From the NCBI GenBank assembly GCA_036346225.1, contig JARFIW010000453.1:8556001-8620000 (forward strand): a stretch of DNA of 64,000 nt. Direction: 5' to 3'. This document shows, one piece after another, positions 45,764 through 57,600 of this stretch; the first letter of the stretch is position 1; each line of letters begins with the position of its first letter. Position numbers and translations under genes: made by a program. The notes beneath the pieces were generated by a model. It saw only the letters and a program-made list of their open reading frames with translations. It made no database searches and had not been told where the DNA came from. This DNA is from Platerodrilus igneus (Eukaryota; Arthropoda; Insecta; Coleoptera; Lycidae).

Positions 45764-46921
45764 TCAGGGATCACGAGTCGAATCTTGACTTGAAGAATGA
45801 ATTTGATTTGCCAAAAGACACAATTTAGTTATTGGTCTTATGTAGTCGCCAGTTGTTGTATGAATTTTGACAGCACGAACTTTTCCGTCGCAGCCAGGAA
45901 TTGTCTCTAAGACACGGGCTAGAACCCATTGAAGAGGAGGAGTGTCATCTTCTTTGACTAACACTAGGTCATTTTCCTTTAAGTTTTCTTTTTCTTCAAA
46001 CCATTTTGGTTTATTTTGCAAACGATTGAGATACTCTACAGACCAACGTTTCCAAAAGATTTGCTGAATCTGTGATATCTTTTGATAGAGTGAGAGTCTA
46101 TTTTCAGAAATATTTGAGACATCTTTTCTGGATAAGAAGTTAATGCAGAACCAATTAAAAATGTCCAGGGGTTAAACAGCTCAAATCAGAAGCATCATTA
46201 GATAAGGGACTTAGAGGTCTAGAGTTCATTATAGCCTCTATTTGACATAATATTGTTAGAAATTCTTCATAGGTGAAACTTTGGTTACCTATGATTCTTT
46301 TCATGTGGTATTTCGCACCTTTTATGGCGGATTCCCATATACCACCCCAATGAGGGGATTTTGGAGGAATAAATTTCCATGAGGTTTCATTTTGAGAAAG
46401 AAAATTAGAAATAATCAGAGAATTATTTTTATTTTTGAAAAAATCATAAAGATCTTTGAGTTGGTTTTTTGCACCTGAGAAATTTGTAGCGTGATCGCTA
46501 TAGATTGTTGACGGATTTCCACGTCGCGAAATAAATCTTTTTAATGTAGATAAAAGGATTCAGTAGATAGACTTGTAACTACTTCGATATGTACAGCTTT
46601 TGTAGCCATACAAACGAATATTGCTATATAGGCTTTTATTTTGGGAGCTTTACGCAGCCCAGAAGATTTTAAGAGAAAGGGGCCACCGAAGTCGACACCT
46701 GATTTGTGAAAGGGCCTCGCAACATTGACTCTGTCTTGAGGGAGGTCTGCCATTATTTGTTTAGAAAACTGATTGCTAAATCTGAAACAAGTAATACAAT
46801 TTCGAATTAGCCCTTTGGTTTCTCGTAAACCATTAAGTGGCCAAAATCTCAGCCGAACGTTTGATAGGGTTGTTTGAGCACCTGCGTGTCCTAAACGCTT
46901 ATGCTCATACATAAGAATCAA
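45764..46921 (-). pseudogene. BEL/Pao integrase and C-terminal domain
   Basis: HHCC zinc finger: HKRLGHAG with CITC downstream. Core: first Asp in SGVDFGGPF and VCMATKAVHIEVV. After a frameshift near 46541, second Asp in YSDHATNFSGAKN and Glu in HWGGIWESAIKGAKYHMKR; after further shifts, FLTILCQIEAIMNSRPLSPL. The C-terminal part (45764-46021) reads LVLVKEDDTPPLQW, ARVLETIPGCDGKVRAV and YIRPITKLCLL, the DUF5641-type end typical of BEL/Pao. It inserts the cDNA copy. Confidence 0.9.
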
Positions 46922-47276
46922 TTTGGTTATTTGATTTTGGAAGGCATTAGTAATGGATGTTTTGTTGATAAGAAATGCTAGCGTTTCCTAGACGACCGCC
47001 AACTCGTAGAAGTCCAGTGGAATCTAAAATGGAGATAAAGAATGCAACTGTTTATTTGACAGTTGCTTATTTTTGAGAGTTCCGACAGTTCTTTTGAGAA
47101 ATATTTATTTTGTGTTTGTTTAATAATGAACTGTAATGATACCTCTAGTTCTTGAGGTGCTTAGGGCACCGGAGATTCGATTGCCTTTGGCAATATCAAT
47201 AAAACGAAATATGTACGCATAGGTGCGTAACAAACGAGAGAAATTAGAAAACGCAAGAAAGTTTCTTCAATGTAAG

Positions 47277-47880
47277 TTAGAGTTGTGAATCATCGTGAGT
47301 CACAAGATGCGATTTTCTTTCTTCAGGCAATTCTAAGGTAATTAGAGATTGATCTACTGTTAGATCTAGACAAGGATTTAACAAAAACTTAAGACCTTGC
47401 CACCACGAATCATTACTAAGAATCTCGCGGACAGACAAGCCTCGTGATAAAGGATCGGCTGCATTTTCGGACGATTTTACGTGTCGCCACTTAAAATCAG
47501 AATCTTGTATTTGAGAAACACGATGTGAAACAAAAATAGACCATCTGCTGGCGTGACTTTTACACCAGGCTAAGGCTATTAATGAGTCAGTCCACAAATT
47601 TACCGAGTCAAAATTTATTTTATTTTTGAAAATTTTAATAGTAATCTTACGAGTTTTGAAAGAAGGAGCATAGCACAAAGTTCAAGTCTAGGAAGTGTAA
47701 TTGTTTTAACAGGAGCTACCCTTGACTTGGAAGAAATTAACTTAGAGGAAATGGTGCCGTCTGCATATATAGCACGTACATACACACAGCCACCGTATGC
47801 GGCTAAGCTTGCATCAGCAAAGCCATGAAGTTCAGTTTTTGAAATGGTTTTATTTAAGAAATAGAACCTTGGAATGTTTT
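47277..47880 (-). pseudogene. BEL/Pao RNase H region
   Basis: Frames give ELHGFADASLAAYGG (about 47835-47790), PVKTITLPRLEL, VNLWTDSLIALAWCKSH and KSSENAADPLSRGLS, with the conserved acidic residues of the retroviral-type RNase H fold. One or two single-base indels separate it from RT and split the domain. It removes RNA from RNA-DNA hybrids during cDNA synthesis. Confidence 0.85.
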
Positions 47881-47886
47881 GTTCCT

Positions 47887-48666
47887 TCAGTAATGAAAGA
47901 TTTTGTAGAAATTGTTAAATTCGTCGAGCATTTTTGAATCTGAGATAATTGTGTCCCAGTCCAGTTTAAGAATCCACAACTTTTGTATTAATATTTTACC
48001 CTTTACTATAACAGGATTTATTAACCCAAGAGGGTCATAGCACTGGGCTATTGCTGACAGAATTTTTCTTTTGGTAAGTGGGAAGATTTGCTTATTTTCT
48101 GTTGTAGAAATGTAAAGAGAATCAGTATTAGGGTTCCATTTTAGCCCTAAAACTTTATTTGGAGCATCTTGCAAATTAATGTCGTAGTCCAAGGAATCGG
48201 ATTTTTTAGCGATATTTTTTAGAAAAGTTTTGGAATTAGAACAATATTTGTGAAGTTCAAACCCATGCTTGTTCAGAACGGCTTTTAACTCAGTGTGAAG
48301 TTTGAAAAGAATGTCTAAATTTTGCGCGCCACACAAACCGTCATCCATATAAAATTGAGAAGAAATTGCTTCCGAAGCAAGTGGAAATTCATTTTTACTC
48401 AAAGATGCTATTTCTTTAAGCACTCGAGATGCGAGAAAGGGGGCACTGTTAGTGCCGTAGGTAACAGTGTCTAACTGAATACATTTCAGATCATCCTCAG
48501 GGTTTTCACGCCAGAGGATATTTTGTAAGAACGTTTGTTCGGGATTGATTAAAATTTGTCTAAACATTTTCTGTATGTCAGTGGTGAAGACAAAGGAGAA
48601 CATTCTAAATCTACAAAGAATGTCGAATAAATCCGGATGAACTTGGTAACCCTTAAGAGATGTCAT
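47887..48666 (-). pseudogene. BEL/Pao reverse transcriptase
   Basis: The long frame contains FVFTTDIQKMFRQILI (motif A), TVTYGTNSAPFLASRVL (motif B), SQFYMDDGLCGA (catalytic YMDD), NKHGFELHKYCSN and LGLKWNPN, then ILSAIAQCYDPLGLINPV. All RT motifs are intact. Joining to the upstream frame needs a one-base shift at SLNDIS / LKGYQVHPDL (about 48660). Pao-type features (motifs DPLGL, YMDD) are clear. Confidence 0.95.
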
Positions 48667-50197
48667 TTAAGGAGTAACCAGAAGAAGTTTTACAACTTGC
48701 GTCATACACAACGCGTAGTTTAGTAGATGTGCTACATTCACGAATAACACACAAATGAGGAATGAAATATTTATTTTCTAATTTGCAGTTTTGCAATATT
48801 AAGGGAACATATTTAGCATGTCCAAGAGAGACATACTCTTGCAGGAAATTTTTATATTCATGAAATAAAGTACTATTTGTTTGGAACCTTTTTTCTAAAC
48901 TCAAAAAGCGTTTTTTAGCAATGGTAAAGGAATCGCCGAGCTTGCTAGGCTCTGACGAAGATTTTAGTGGAATATCTACCTGAAATCTGCCGTTTTCTAA
49001 TATTTTTGTTGTAGAAGTAAAAATGTGTTCGGATAATTGGTGTTCTTCAGAAGGAATAGATATTTCGGAAATGTCTTCCATTTCCCAGAATTTTTTTAGA
49101 AAAGAACCAACTTTTGAAGTCGCAAGAAAGGAAAATTTTGACTTATCTGAATTTTCGTTTTCAGACAGAGACATATTAGAATGAGTGTAGTTTTTTGGGA
49201 CTGTACCTGCTACAATCCATCCCAAGTGGGACTCTTGTAAAACAGGAAGATTTTTACCTAGTTTAATTATATTTTCAAGAATTATATCATAGTAGCAATC
49301 TAGACCTATCAAAATGTCAATTTCTGCCGGCAAGTAATATTCGTCGTCAGCTAAGAAAATATTTTTAGGTATTTCTATTTTGTCATTCATTATCTGAGTT
49401 TGAGGAAGCTTGCACGTTATATTAGGTAAAACAGCACAAGTTATTTTGAAGGATTTACTTAGATCTTTGTTAGAGAATATTTTAATATTCACCAATTTAT
49501 CGGCGATAGTAGAGCTTTCGTTGATGCCAGAAATATTCATAGTTGTATTGTGAGTTTTACAGGGTAGTTGATCAGCTAATTTTTGTGTGATAAATGAGTT
49601 TTGACTACCAGTATCAAACAACAGCTTGGCCGAAATAATTTCTCCGTATTTAGAGCAGAGAGTTACTTTGGCCGTAGCTAGGAGGACATGGCAATATTCT
49701 ACCGAATGGGCTGAATGGGTAATCAAATTAGACATATGCTTAGCATCGTCTTTAGAAATTGGTGCACAAGCATTTTCTTGTTGTGCGAAGGAATCATCAT
49801 TTTGCGAACTCGGAACTTTCTTGTTTGTTTGTGAATTTTTATTTTGGAAATTAGATTTAGGAGAGAAGTTACTTTTATAACTAGAACTTGTAATCGGAAG
49901 AGATTGATCGCCCAATCCTTTGTCTATGTGTAACAGAGAATTATGCGATTTAGAACAGAAAGAACATTTTTGGGTAGAAGAACAATTTGCAATATTGTGC
50001 TTGCCTAGGCAGTTAAAGCACAACTTATAAGATTTAATGTAGTCAACTTTTTCTTGATATCTTAGATTTTTGAAGGAAATACAGGTGTAGATTCTATGAC
50101 CTGCTTTTTTGCAAAAGGAACACTTAAGAACTTGTTGGAATTTTTCGTGATTGGCAACTGGAGCAGAGTGATAAACAGAAATTGATTTTCTTTGCAA
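48653..50197 (-). pseudogene. BEL/Pao zinc knuckles, protease and start of RT
   Basis: Open from upstream (the first codon of the stretch is TTG, so it is not an independent start). Knuckles: CSFCKKAGHRIYTC, CFNCLGKHNIANC and a CSFCSKSH-type third. The aspartic protease has KLLFDTGSQNSFITQKLA (Asp-Thr-Gly) and EIDILIGLDCYYDII. A linker with HLGWIVAG and KRFLSLEKRF leads to the RT N-terminus (KYFIPHLCVIRE, TKLRVVYDASC). The protease would process the polyprotein. Confidence 0.93.
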
Positions 50198-50223
50198 TTT
50201 AGGACTAGCAACATCAATATTTT

Positions 50224-51098
50224 CTAAGACAGAACTCCTTTTTCTAAGAATTTTATAAAATTTTCCAAATTGGGAATTATAGAATGATCTCTTTCCATTT
50301 CATAAGCACGTTTTGTATTGAAATCCAACTTTTTGAAAAGAAATATTAAAATAATATTCCATAAATCTTCGTAAGAAAAATTTAAATTTTGAGAGATTGA
50401 ATATTTTTCTGAATGGTAGCCGAATTCACGCAGTGAACTTAACTTACATTTTGTCATGATTGGAGATTCTAACATTGCTGATAAATGAGAATTGACTATA
50501 ACAAATTTGTTTTCAAATCTACTTTTCAAAATATTTAAAGCGATATGGAAATTTTCATTTGTAATTGGCAAGGAGTCAATTAAATGCAAAGGTTCATTTT
50601 TAAATAACTTTAAGATATACTAAACGCTGAATGTTTGATAATTGAGAATTTTTATTATAAGAGCATCGAAAAGTTGATAAAAGATTCAAATTCTTTTATA
50701 TCTCCCGAAAAAGTTTGAATTTTGATTTCCGGCAACTTGACTGCCGTTGATTGAGGATTACTTAAAGAGGATTGAAAACTATCATCTTGATTTTCAATGG
50801 CTTCCGTTTGCTTTCTTCTTAAATTGGCAATACATTGAGTAATATTGCTTGCAAGAGAGAAATATTTGTCTTCTATGACGGACCTGTCTTCTACATCAAG
50901 AACTTCTTCCGAACAGAGAATTTCTATTTCATCTTGAACTTTTTCGTATGAATTAAACAAAGAATGCACCCGTTGCAATCTGATTTCAAATTCGAGTGGT
51001 GTGTTACAAGTGTCCGCACTTTGAGCGAACCACGATTCTATTCGCGTAAAGGAACCTTTGACCGAAGCTCTAGACTTTTTTAAATTTTCTAAGCTCAT
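50224..51098 (-). pseudogene. BEL/Pao Gag
   Basis: ATG at 51098 (MSLENLKKSRASVKG) starts a coiled-coil-prone N-terminal part, followed by PEIKIQTFSGDIKEFESFI, the DUF1759 capsid-like domain. The frame ends at 50655. Three single-base shifts within about 100 bases (50690-50590) precede LIDSLPITNENFHIALNIL, REFGYHSEKYS and LENFIKFLEK. Gag and Pol would normally form one polyprotein here, as usual in BEL elements. A 5' leader of about 245 bp separates the ATG from the LTR. Confidence 0.92.
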
Positions 51099-51317
51099 AT
51101 TGAATTTTTTAGAAATTAATGTTTATAGAAAATATCATGCACTTTTACACAACAGTTTAACAGATAGAAAAGTAAAATGGAATAAGCTCACCCAATTAAT
51201 CGCTGCTTGTTGTTGAGTTTCCAGGAATCTTCCAGAAATCTAGGCGAACTTGACAATGTGTGTTCAGGAACTAGTGTCTTCTTTCCAATAGAAAGGCTGG
51301 CTTCCAGGAATATCCAG

Positions 51318-51340
51318 GAAATCCGTCTCTGAAGGACCAC
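51318..51340 (-). promoter_or_regulatory. Primer-binding site region of the BEL/Pao element
   Basis: Just inside the 5' LTR, after three or four bases, the minus strand reads TGGTCCTTCAGAGACGG. TGGTCCTTC is a common start of the primer-binding site in BEL/Pao elements; the rest does not let me name the tRNA. Confidence 0.55.
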
Positions 51341-51343
51341 TTT

Positions 51344-52302
51344 ATGAGCGGGAAACTCAGGGAAGGTGGAGCGAAGTAGGCACCCCTGAAGTTCCACCTC
51401 CCGGAGCAGTGAACTGTAATCGTCGGGGGGTTAGACACTAGTGGAAGAAATGCGAAGATAACGAAGGACCGAGAAGTACGAAATGAACACTATTGCCATA
51501 TAACAACTCACAACGATAATCTGGTGAACTTTATGGAGTAAGTAAATTAAACAATTAATCGTACACCGTGTAGTAAGAGGATCATATATTATAACGTCAA
51601 TAAGAATTAGAAATACAGCGAAAAGCACAATTTACAGTATATTAAATTTCTGAATTATTCGAACTTGTATAAACATAATACTTTTATCACACTATTAGGA
51701 ATTCATAATACATATGCCCGTATCAAGTTCACTAACGTATTTTGTATGATACGTCAATGGAAAGGGTCATTGCATTAATACCACGCAAGCACGAGATAAC
51801 TTGTCGTGATACCAGATTAAGAAAAATGGTTATTATTTACTATTATAACCGAAAGAATCAATAACTTGGACGATAGTAAGAAATTTACATGCATCCGGAA
51901 AAGACACGCACCTGTGTTGAGAGAATAGAAATTATTACGCATAATAATCGCCTCGTATTTCAGTTAATCAATAACTATTACGATAGGAACGATTCATTAC
52001 AATTTTGCACACTAGAAATAATTTAGAACAGCGTTTTAGCATATAGAATAACAACAGCCCGCGCGAATACGTCTGTAAACTAGGAAAGTTGAAGCAAAAC
52101 TCTGTTGTTTGTCTATTAAAACCAAGGCAGGTGAGCGCTGCACGTGCTCAAGGTTATCTTCCTGCCTGTAGGGCAGGCTATTACATAGAATTGAACATTA
52201 ATATGCTCTAAGAAATAATAATAGAGCATTTTTGAACGTAATTAATCTTATTGAAAATAAAGAAGATTTTACGAATACGAAATAATTTAGGAAACTCCAA
52301 CA
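51344..52302 (-). repeat. 5' LTR of the BEL/Pao element
   Basis: 959 bp, near-identical to 44701-45655. On the minus strand it would contain the promoter. AGGTTATCTTCCTGCCTGTA and GGGCAGG (about 52140-52180) form part of a GC-richer block shared by both LTRs. Confidence 0.95.
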
Positions 52303-52307
52303 ATAGC

Positions 52308-52722
52308 CTAAAATTAAATCTAGTAAATCTGAAGAAGCGTGGATTTCAAGCATGAGCAACTTAGAGCAATGTTTTTCCATTATTTTCGTCTGAAGTTGAG
52401 TGTAATGAGTGTATAAATAATTTAAAACTTGTTTTTAGTGATGAGGCACCATTTTGAATAGCTAGGTTCCGCGAGTGCAAGAATTTATATTTTGTCATAG
52501 TAGCCTTAGTGATGAACTTTGTGGAGGTTGGCAAACAGTTGTAAATAACCAAATATCTGGAAATAAAGCTAGATTGTTTCGCGTACATAGCATTTTGTGA
52601 AAAATACATTAGAGGCGATCCAGGAAAAACCGTCCAAACTAGTTAAAAACGATTTAAATTTATATTATTAAATAGCAAATGTTTAGAATTTTTGGTGATA
52701 CTAGGAGAAATAGATACAGAAA
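52308..52722. other. No feature recognised
   Basis: AT-rich spacer. The flanking sequence right of the BEL element shows no coding similarity. Confidence 0.4.
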
Positions 52723-53215
52723 TTGTTCCAAAATTACATAAAAGCTATTGTGAATTCGCGGATGAAATCTCAAATACAGGAGGATATAAAAACTAAATCT
52801 AGTTCGGTAGCTATAACATTAAGGCTCGAGGAGCCCAGAATGCCCTTAATACCAAAAGTAACTAATAATCAGCTAATTGAGTTGGAAACTCAAGTGGTTA
52901 AATTGGAACATACAATGCCAAAGTATATGCAAACACAAACGGCAATTTCAAAGCAAGTTTAGTAGAGATACTCAGTATATTGGGGTAAATGCGTTCCTAG
53001 AACGAATTGAGGAAGTGCGGGTAGGTAGAGGCTATACATACTAGCGACTCTTAACGTGAGTTGATCAACTATTTGTAGGACAATCGTTAAACTGGTATAG
53101 GGCCATTAAAAGCAAAATAGGAATATGGGCCAAGTTTGAAAACAAGCTAACGCAACATCTTTTTCAGAAGATTTATGACGAGGCAATGTTGAATGAAATT
53201 TGGTCAAGAAAGTAG
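52723..53215 (+). pseudogene. Ty3/gypsy gag fragment (possibly Osvaldo-like)
   Basis: A frame to 52962 gives charged, coiled residues (QNYIKAIVNSRMKSQIQED, LETQVVKLEHTM). Then across shifts NAFLERIEEVRVGRGYT, QLFVGQSLNWYRAIKSKIG, WAKFENKLTQHL and YDEAMLNEIWSRK follow. The WYRAIK and final LNEI segments are typical of the retrotransposon gag domain. Truncated at both sides, with stops. Its family could match the pol remnants at 1-735 or 43-44 kb, but no overlap proves this. Confidence 0.65.
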
Positions 53216-53546
53216 CAGTGGTTAATTTGATAAACCGTTTAATCGAGACATCAACTGGAACGGATCGAGTATATTATAAACGATAAAACTAGCAACCAAT
53301 GAAATGGAATAATAAAGCAGAAAGTACATGCCTTCTTACTTACCAAAATGCTTTCAAATCCACTTAGAAATATTGATAAAAGTCATATCCCAAACATCTG
53401 CCAACCAAACCGATTTTTAACAGATGTTTATTTTTGTCGATTTAATCAACTAAAAATTTACGCATCTTGCTACAACAAGGAATCTGCATTTTCTTTCCTT
53501 AAAACCATCCCAAACAAAAGAAATTCATCAATAAATAATACTACCG

Positions 53547-53854
53547 TTCATTTACTTTTCCAATGCTCCACCAGTAGGTACTACATTGGCCAGGAGGCAA
53601 GTTTTTTGTTGCCTGGAAATTTAGAATTTTGCCGAACCCTTGCTGTTCCAGGCAAGGTAGGGATCTTTAACGTGCGTGACAACACTCACACACGGGACCT
53701 CCATTTCACCTCTCATCCGAACGAGGGTGTAATTTTTGTGAAAAATGCTCACCTATCATTCTTCAAGCAGTCGACCGTGTCGGGATTTGAACCCGGGACC
53801 TTGGAATCCGTAGTCTTACGCTTACTACATTGATCCACGGCGACGCCTTAAAAA
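53547..53854 (-). mobile_element. tRNA-derived SINE, copy 2, with 14-bp target duplication
   Basis: Flanked by AAATAATACTACCG (53533-53546 and 53855-53868). The minus strand starts near 53847 with a tRNA-like head with B box GGTTCAAATCC and an eroded A box. The body contains ACGCACGTTAAAGATCCC, CTTGCCTGGAACAGCAAGGG and CGGCAAAATTC and ends near 53555. The target duplication proves that the unit was inserted as one piece by target-primed reverse transcription. Confidence 0.93.
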
Positions 53855-54059
53855 AAATAATACTACCGCAACATTGTTCCAGTTTCCGATGCTGATACGC
53901 ATGACATTCTAAATTCCATTTCTAGGAATGCCCTTAATAACATTGCTAATTGGAGAAGTCTACGTTACATTTTAAAGCTCTGTTCCGTTCACTCACTTTT
54001 TACTACGCTTTGTTCTGACCGACGCGTTTGTAAAAATTCACAAATCGTGAAGAGCTGTA

Positions 54060-54572
54060 TCGAACAAGAAAGAGCAGCTGCTATGTTCGAAGACAACAAA
54101 CACAGAAACAAGGAAAAATTGTTGAATGCATAAGTGTGGAGCACAACACTGTATGGCTATAAAATGAGGACAATAGGAGAAGCAGACGAGAAAAAGCAGA
54201 AGCTCTTTGGAGTGTGGTGCTTCAAATGTGCAGTGATAATAGTATGAACAGGAAAAGTTAATAACAAAGAAGTTCTAGAAATAGTTCCGGGAGAGAGCTA
54301 TTTGTGGGAAACAAAAGAAAATAGAATAAATAGATAGCTAGGACACGTTCTAAGGCATTTGGAAATAGTGCTGTTTATATTACAAGCGGAGATAAGAAAA
54401 AAGAGAGGTAGAGGTAGACCTTAGACTAGACTATTGCACTCAGGTGGTGAAAGATGTAGACTGTAAAAATTTCAGGCAAATGTGTAAGATAGCTCAGAAT
54501 AGGAAACAATGAAGGTATGTGTCTCACCAGTTCCAGGACTGAAGGACCTAATAATGAAGATGATGATGAAAG
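54060..54572 (+). pseudogene. RTE-like LINE, 5'-truncated 3' end, plus strand
   Basis: C-terminal RT codons are readable across frames: VWSTTLYGYKMRTIGEADEK, VWCFKCAVIIV, NNKEVLEIV, LGHVLRHLEIV and KKRGRGRP. The 3' end is GTAAGATAGCTCAGAATAGG, then CCAGGACTGAAGGACCTAAT and a tail of ATGAAGATGATGATGA. This shows the true 3' end and TGA-type tail of the family. Confidence 0.8.
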
Positions 54573-54699
54573 GTTAAACAACCATTAATACCACAACTAT
54601 AATTTTCTTTTCAATAAGTCAACGTTATGTTAAGTACATACTTATATCTATAAAATTTACTTTTTGCGTGAATAATTTTCTGAATAATATCAGCGGCGC

Positions 54700-57600
54700 T
54701 TGTGAATTCTCCCTCTTAGAGGCACAGAAACGTATCTTGATTTTTGCCATATTTTGAGTTTAGTTCATTCTTGGGATAAGAAAGTGGTGCTCTATTATGT
54801 GATACAAAGACGTATCTTTAAAATTAACAGTTTACAAGATAGAGTCGAACGTATCTTTAGAAATGAGTATTTTTCTTGTAACCATCAAACGTAACATGAC
54901 ATACGTTTGTGTATCCCGAATCTTGAAGTTCGTTGGTATGCTACATGAATCATACCACCCGTAATAAAAAATACTCTGAATGACAGTGGACCGTTCCGTA
55001 TAGAAGAAGCTGCACGTGTTTTTTAAGCACTTTAAATTTTAATTGACGGTGATCATTTTTATTCATTACAGTGTTTGATATATTGTAATGATGTTGTAAA
55101 ATGGCTGGGTATAGATCACGAACATATAAAATTTTGGAAGCTGCCGTTAAACAAAACCAAATCGTTTCTAACCGAAGCAGAAATCCTTGCAGTAAGTATT
55201 TATTACTTTACTACCTATACTTTGCTGTTAACGGCACTTTTTGTTGTATATTCCTACTTAGTGTACTGTAAATATCACCATCAATCATGCTAATGATTTT
55301 TATAAAACTGTTTAGGGTAAATGGACTGAATGGGTTTTTTTGCATGATTAAATAGTTAACAAATTTTACTGCAGTAAGCTATTCTCTAAATTAAGTTATT
55401 TATTCTTTTTCTTTTTCAGAGTTTCCATTGCAGTTACTGAAAACTAATAATGAAGAACATTCAGTAAGTTCAACGTCTTCAGGTGTGAACGATTGTCTGG
55501 TAGTTCCTACATATTTAATACCTTATAACGGCATTAACACAGAATCTTCAACATCCTTTGTAGCATTAGTTGCAGGTTACGATCATTCTTTACCATTGTC
55601 AGATGCACTGTGTCTAAGCGAAAGTGGTAGTTCTGGTTCGCTGTATGATTTTCGAATAAAAACCTAATCGGATGATTCTGATGAATCTAACAAATGTGAT
55701 CCTAAGAAAAAACAGCGAGTACGTAAGCGACCAAAGTAAAAAAGCGATTCAGTTGTTTCAGTAGAATCTGTTAATTGCACGCTGAGTCTAAATTCTAATG
55801 ACGTAGGTTCCTCAGTGATTGTTCAAGAAAGTTTATCTCCAAAAAATGCAGTTTCTATGTACATGAGTACTGACAATGTAAATACTGTTTGTCCGTCAAG
55901 TGTTGACTCTGATCAAACAAAAATTATAAATATTATTCCTATTACAGTAACTCTACCAAAAAAAAACTAGATCAAAAAGAGCGCAACCTGAAAAATGGAC
56001 TAGTGTTATGAGAAAAACTGCAAAGCAAAGTGGTAAGCAGTACATCTGTCAGAAATAAAAAATGCCAGAACGTGTTGTCAGACCTATGTATTGTTCTAAA
56101 TGTGCTTTAAAAAGAGTTCAAAAATAATATCCATTACAGTTTTTGAGGATAAGGCGCCACAAAAAAACAAAGGCAATACATCTCATCAATGATAGATGAA
56201 ATAAAAAACAACACTCAACAACAAATAATAAAAGTTCTAGGCGACACAAAACCAAAATGTACTTTTTTTGAACGATGGTGTCGGGCAACAAGTTTGTCAA
56301 CGGTTTTTTATAAACACATTGGATGTGTCGGAAACGTTTGTACGAAATACAGTGAAGACTTGGGGAGTCTCGTATAGTACCTCCTAGCAAAAGGGGATGC
56401 CATCCACCGTCTCTTAAAAGACCAGAAATTGTCAGAGATATTATTAAAGAGCATATTTTGTCATTTCACGTTCGCATTACACCAGACAGAAAACTAATTT
56501 TAAATACTTAGCGAAAAACCTCAATTTTAGTACAATGTTCAATATGTATGTAGAGTTTTGTCAAGAAAAAGGTTTCACTCCAGAAAAGAAATGGCTTTAT
56601 AAACAAATTTTTAATTCCTGTAATATTAAATTTTTCAAACCTAACAGAGACTTGTGTGATGATTGTGTTAAGTATAAAAATGCATCACCTGAGGAGAAAG
56701 CTAGCATATTTCTAGAGCACATGCAGCATATAAGACGTAAACTAGAAGCTAAACAATATCATAAAGATATGAAAATATTGGTATTAGAAGTGGAACCTAC
56801 AATAAATTTCATTCAAATGGATTTAGAAGCCGTCAGATATTATCCTAAAGTCAATGCAAAAGCAATATTTTATAGAAGGAGATTGGCAGTGTACAATTTA
56901 ACCATTTATAATGGTAGAACCAAACTTGCGTCAAATTACATGTGGTACAAAGATGTGGCTGGAAGGAGTTCAAATAAAATTGCTTGGTGTCTTTTTAAAT
57001 AATTGAAGGATAATGCCAATGGAAATCAATTTATCATAATGAGTGATACCTGTGGCGGCCAAAACAGAAATGCCAATTTGTCTGCTATGTTACTTCTTGC
57101 TGTTAGATGCTTGGATGTGCCTATAATAGAACATGCATATTTTAAACCAGGACACTCCATGATGGAGTGCGATTCTGTTCATGCGCACATTGAAACAGCA
57201 TCAAACAATCTAAACATTTTTCATCCATCTGGATAGTACACCGTAGTACGGTTAGCATCTAAAGATGGTTAGTATGAAGTATTTGAGATGAGCCAAGAGG
57301 ATATATTTGATTTTGTCAAATTAAGGAAAGAAACTTTAAAAATAAAAAAGTCGATACGGATGGATTGGATGTAAATTGGTCAAAATTTCCTACATGCAGT
57401 ATTTAAAAGATGATTCTGATCACCTGCTTGTAAAGAACAATAAAAGTAAAATGGATTTCCGAAAAATAAAAGTAATACAACGTGCTCCAAAAACACGTGG
57501 GTTGATTACTGCTTAAAATATATTAAAACCGGCATATACTAGTCCCTTAAGGTTATCAGAAGAAAAGCTTAAAGATTTGCTTGAATTATGTAATAAGGGA

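Larger units (their letters stand above)
44696..52307 (-). mobile_element. BEL/Pao LTR retrotransposon, nearly complete (7.6 kb)
   Basis: LTRs at 44701-45655 and 51344-52302, flanked by the 5-bp target duplication ATAGC (44696-44700 and 52303-52307). On the minus strand each LTR begins TGTTGGAG and ends GCTCA. Gag, protease, RT, RNase H and integrase follow in the standard order. The LTRs differ at only a handful of sites in 955-959 bp, so the insertion is recent, yet the polyprotein frame is interrupted several times by single-base indels. Confidence 0.96.

Noticed and set aside
49626..49880. 84-codon plus-strand frame
   Set aside because: Antisense shadow of the BEL protease region.
55678..55700. 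Another CTGATGA hammerhead core
   Set aside because: No GAAA box or stem II is found at a suitable distance.
57000..57240. Conserved host gene around SDTCGGQN
   Set aside because: The frame is full of stops, is bracketed by terminal inverted repeats, and fits a transposase.
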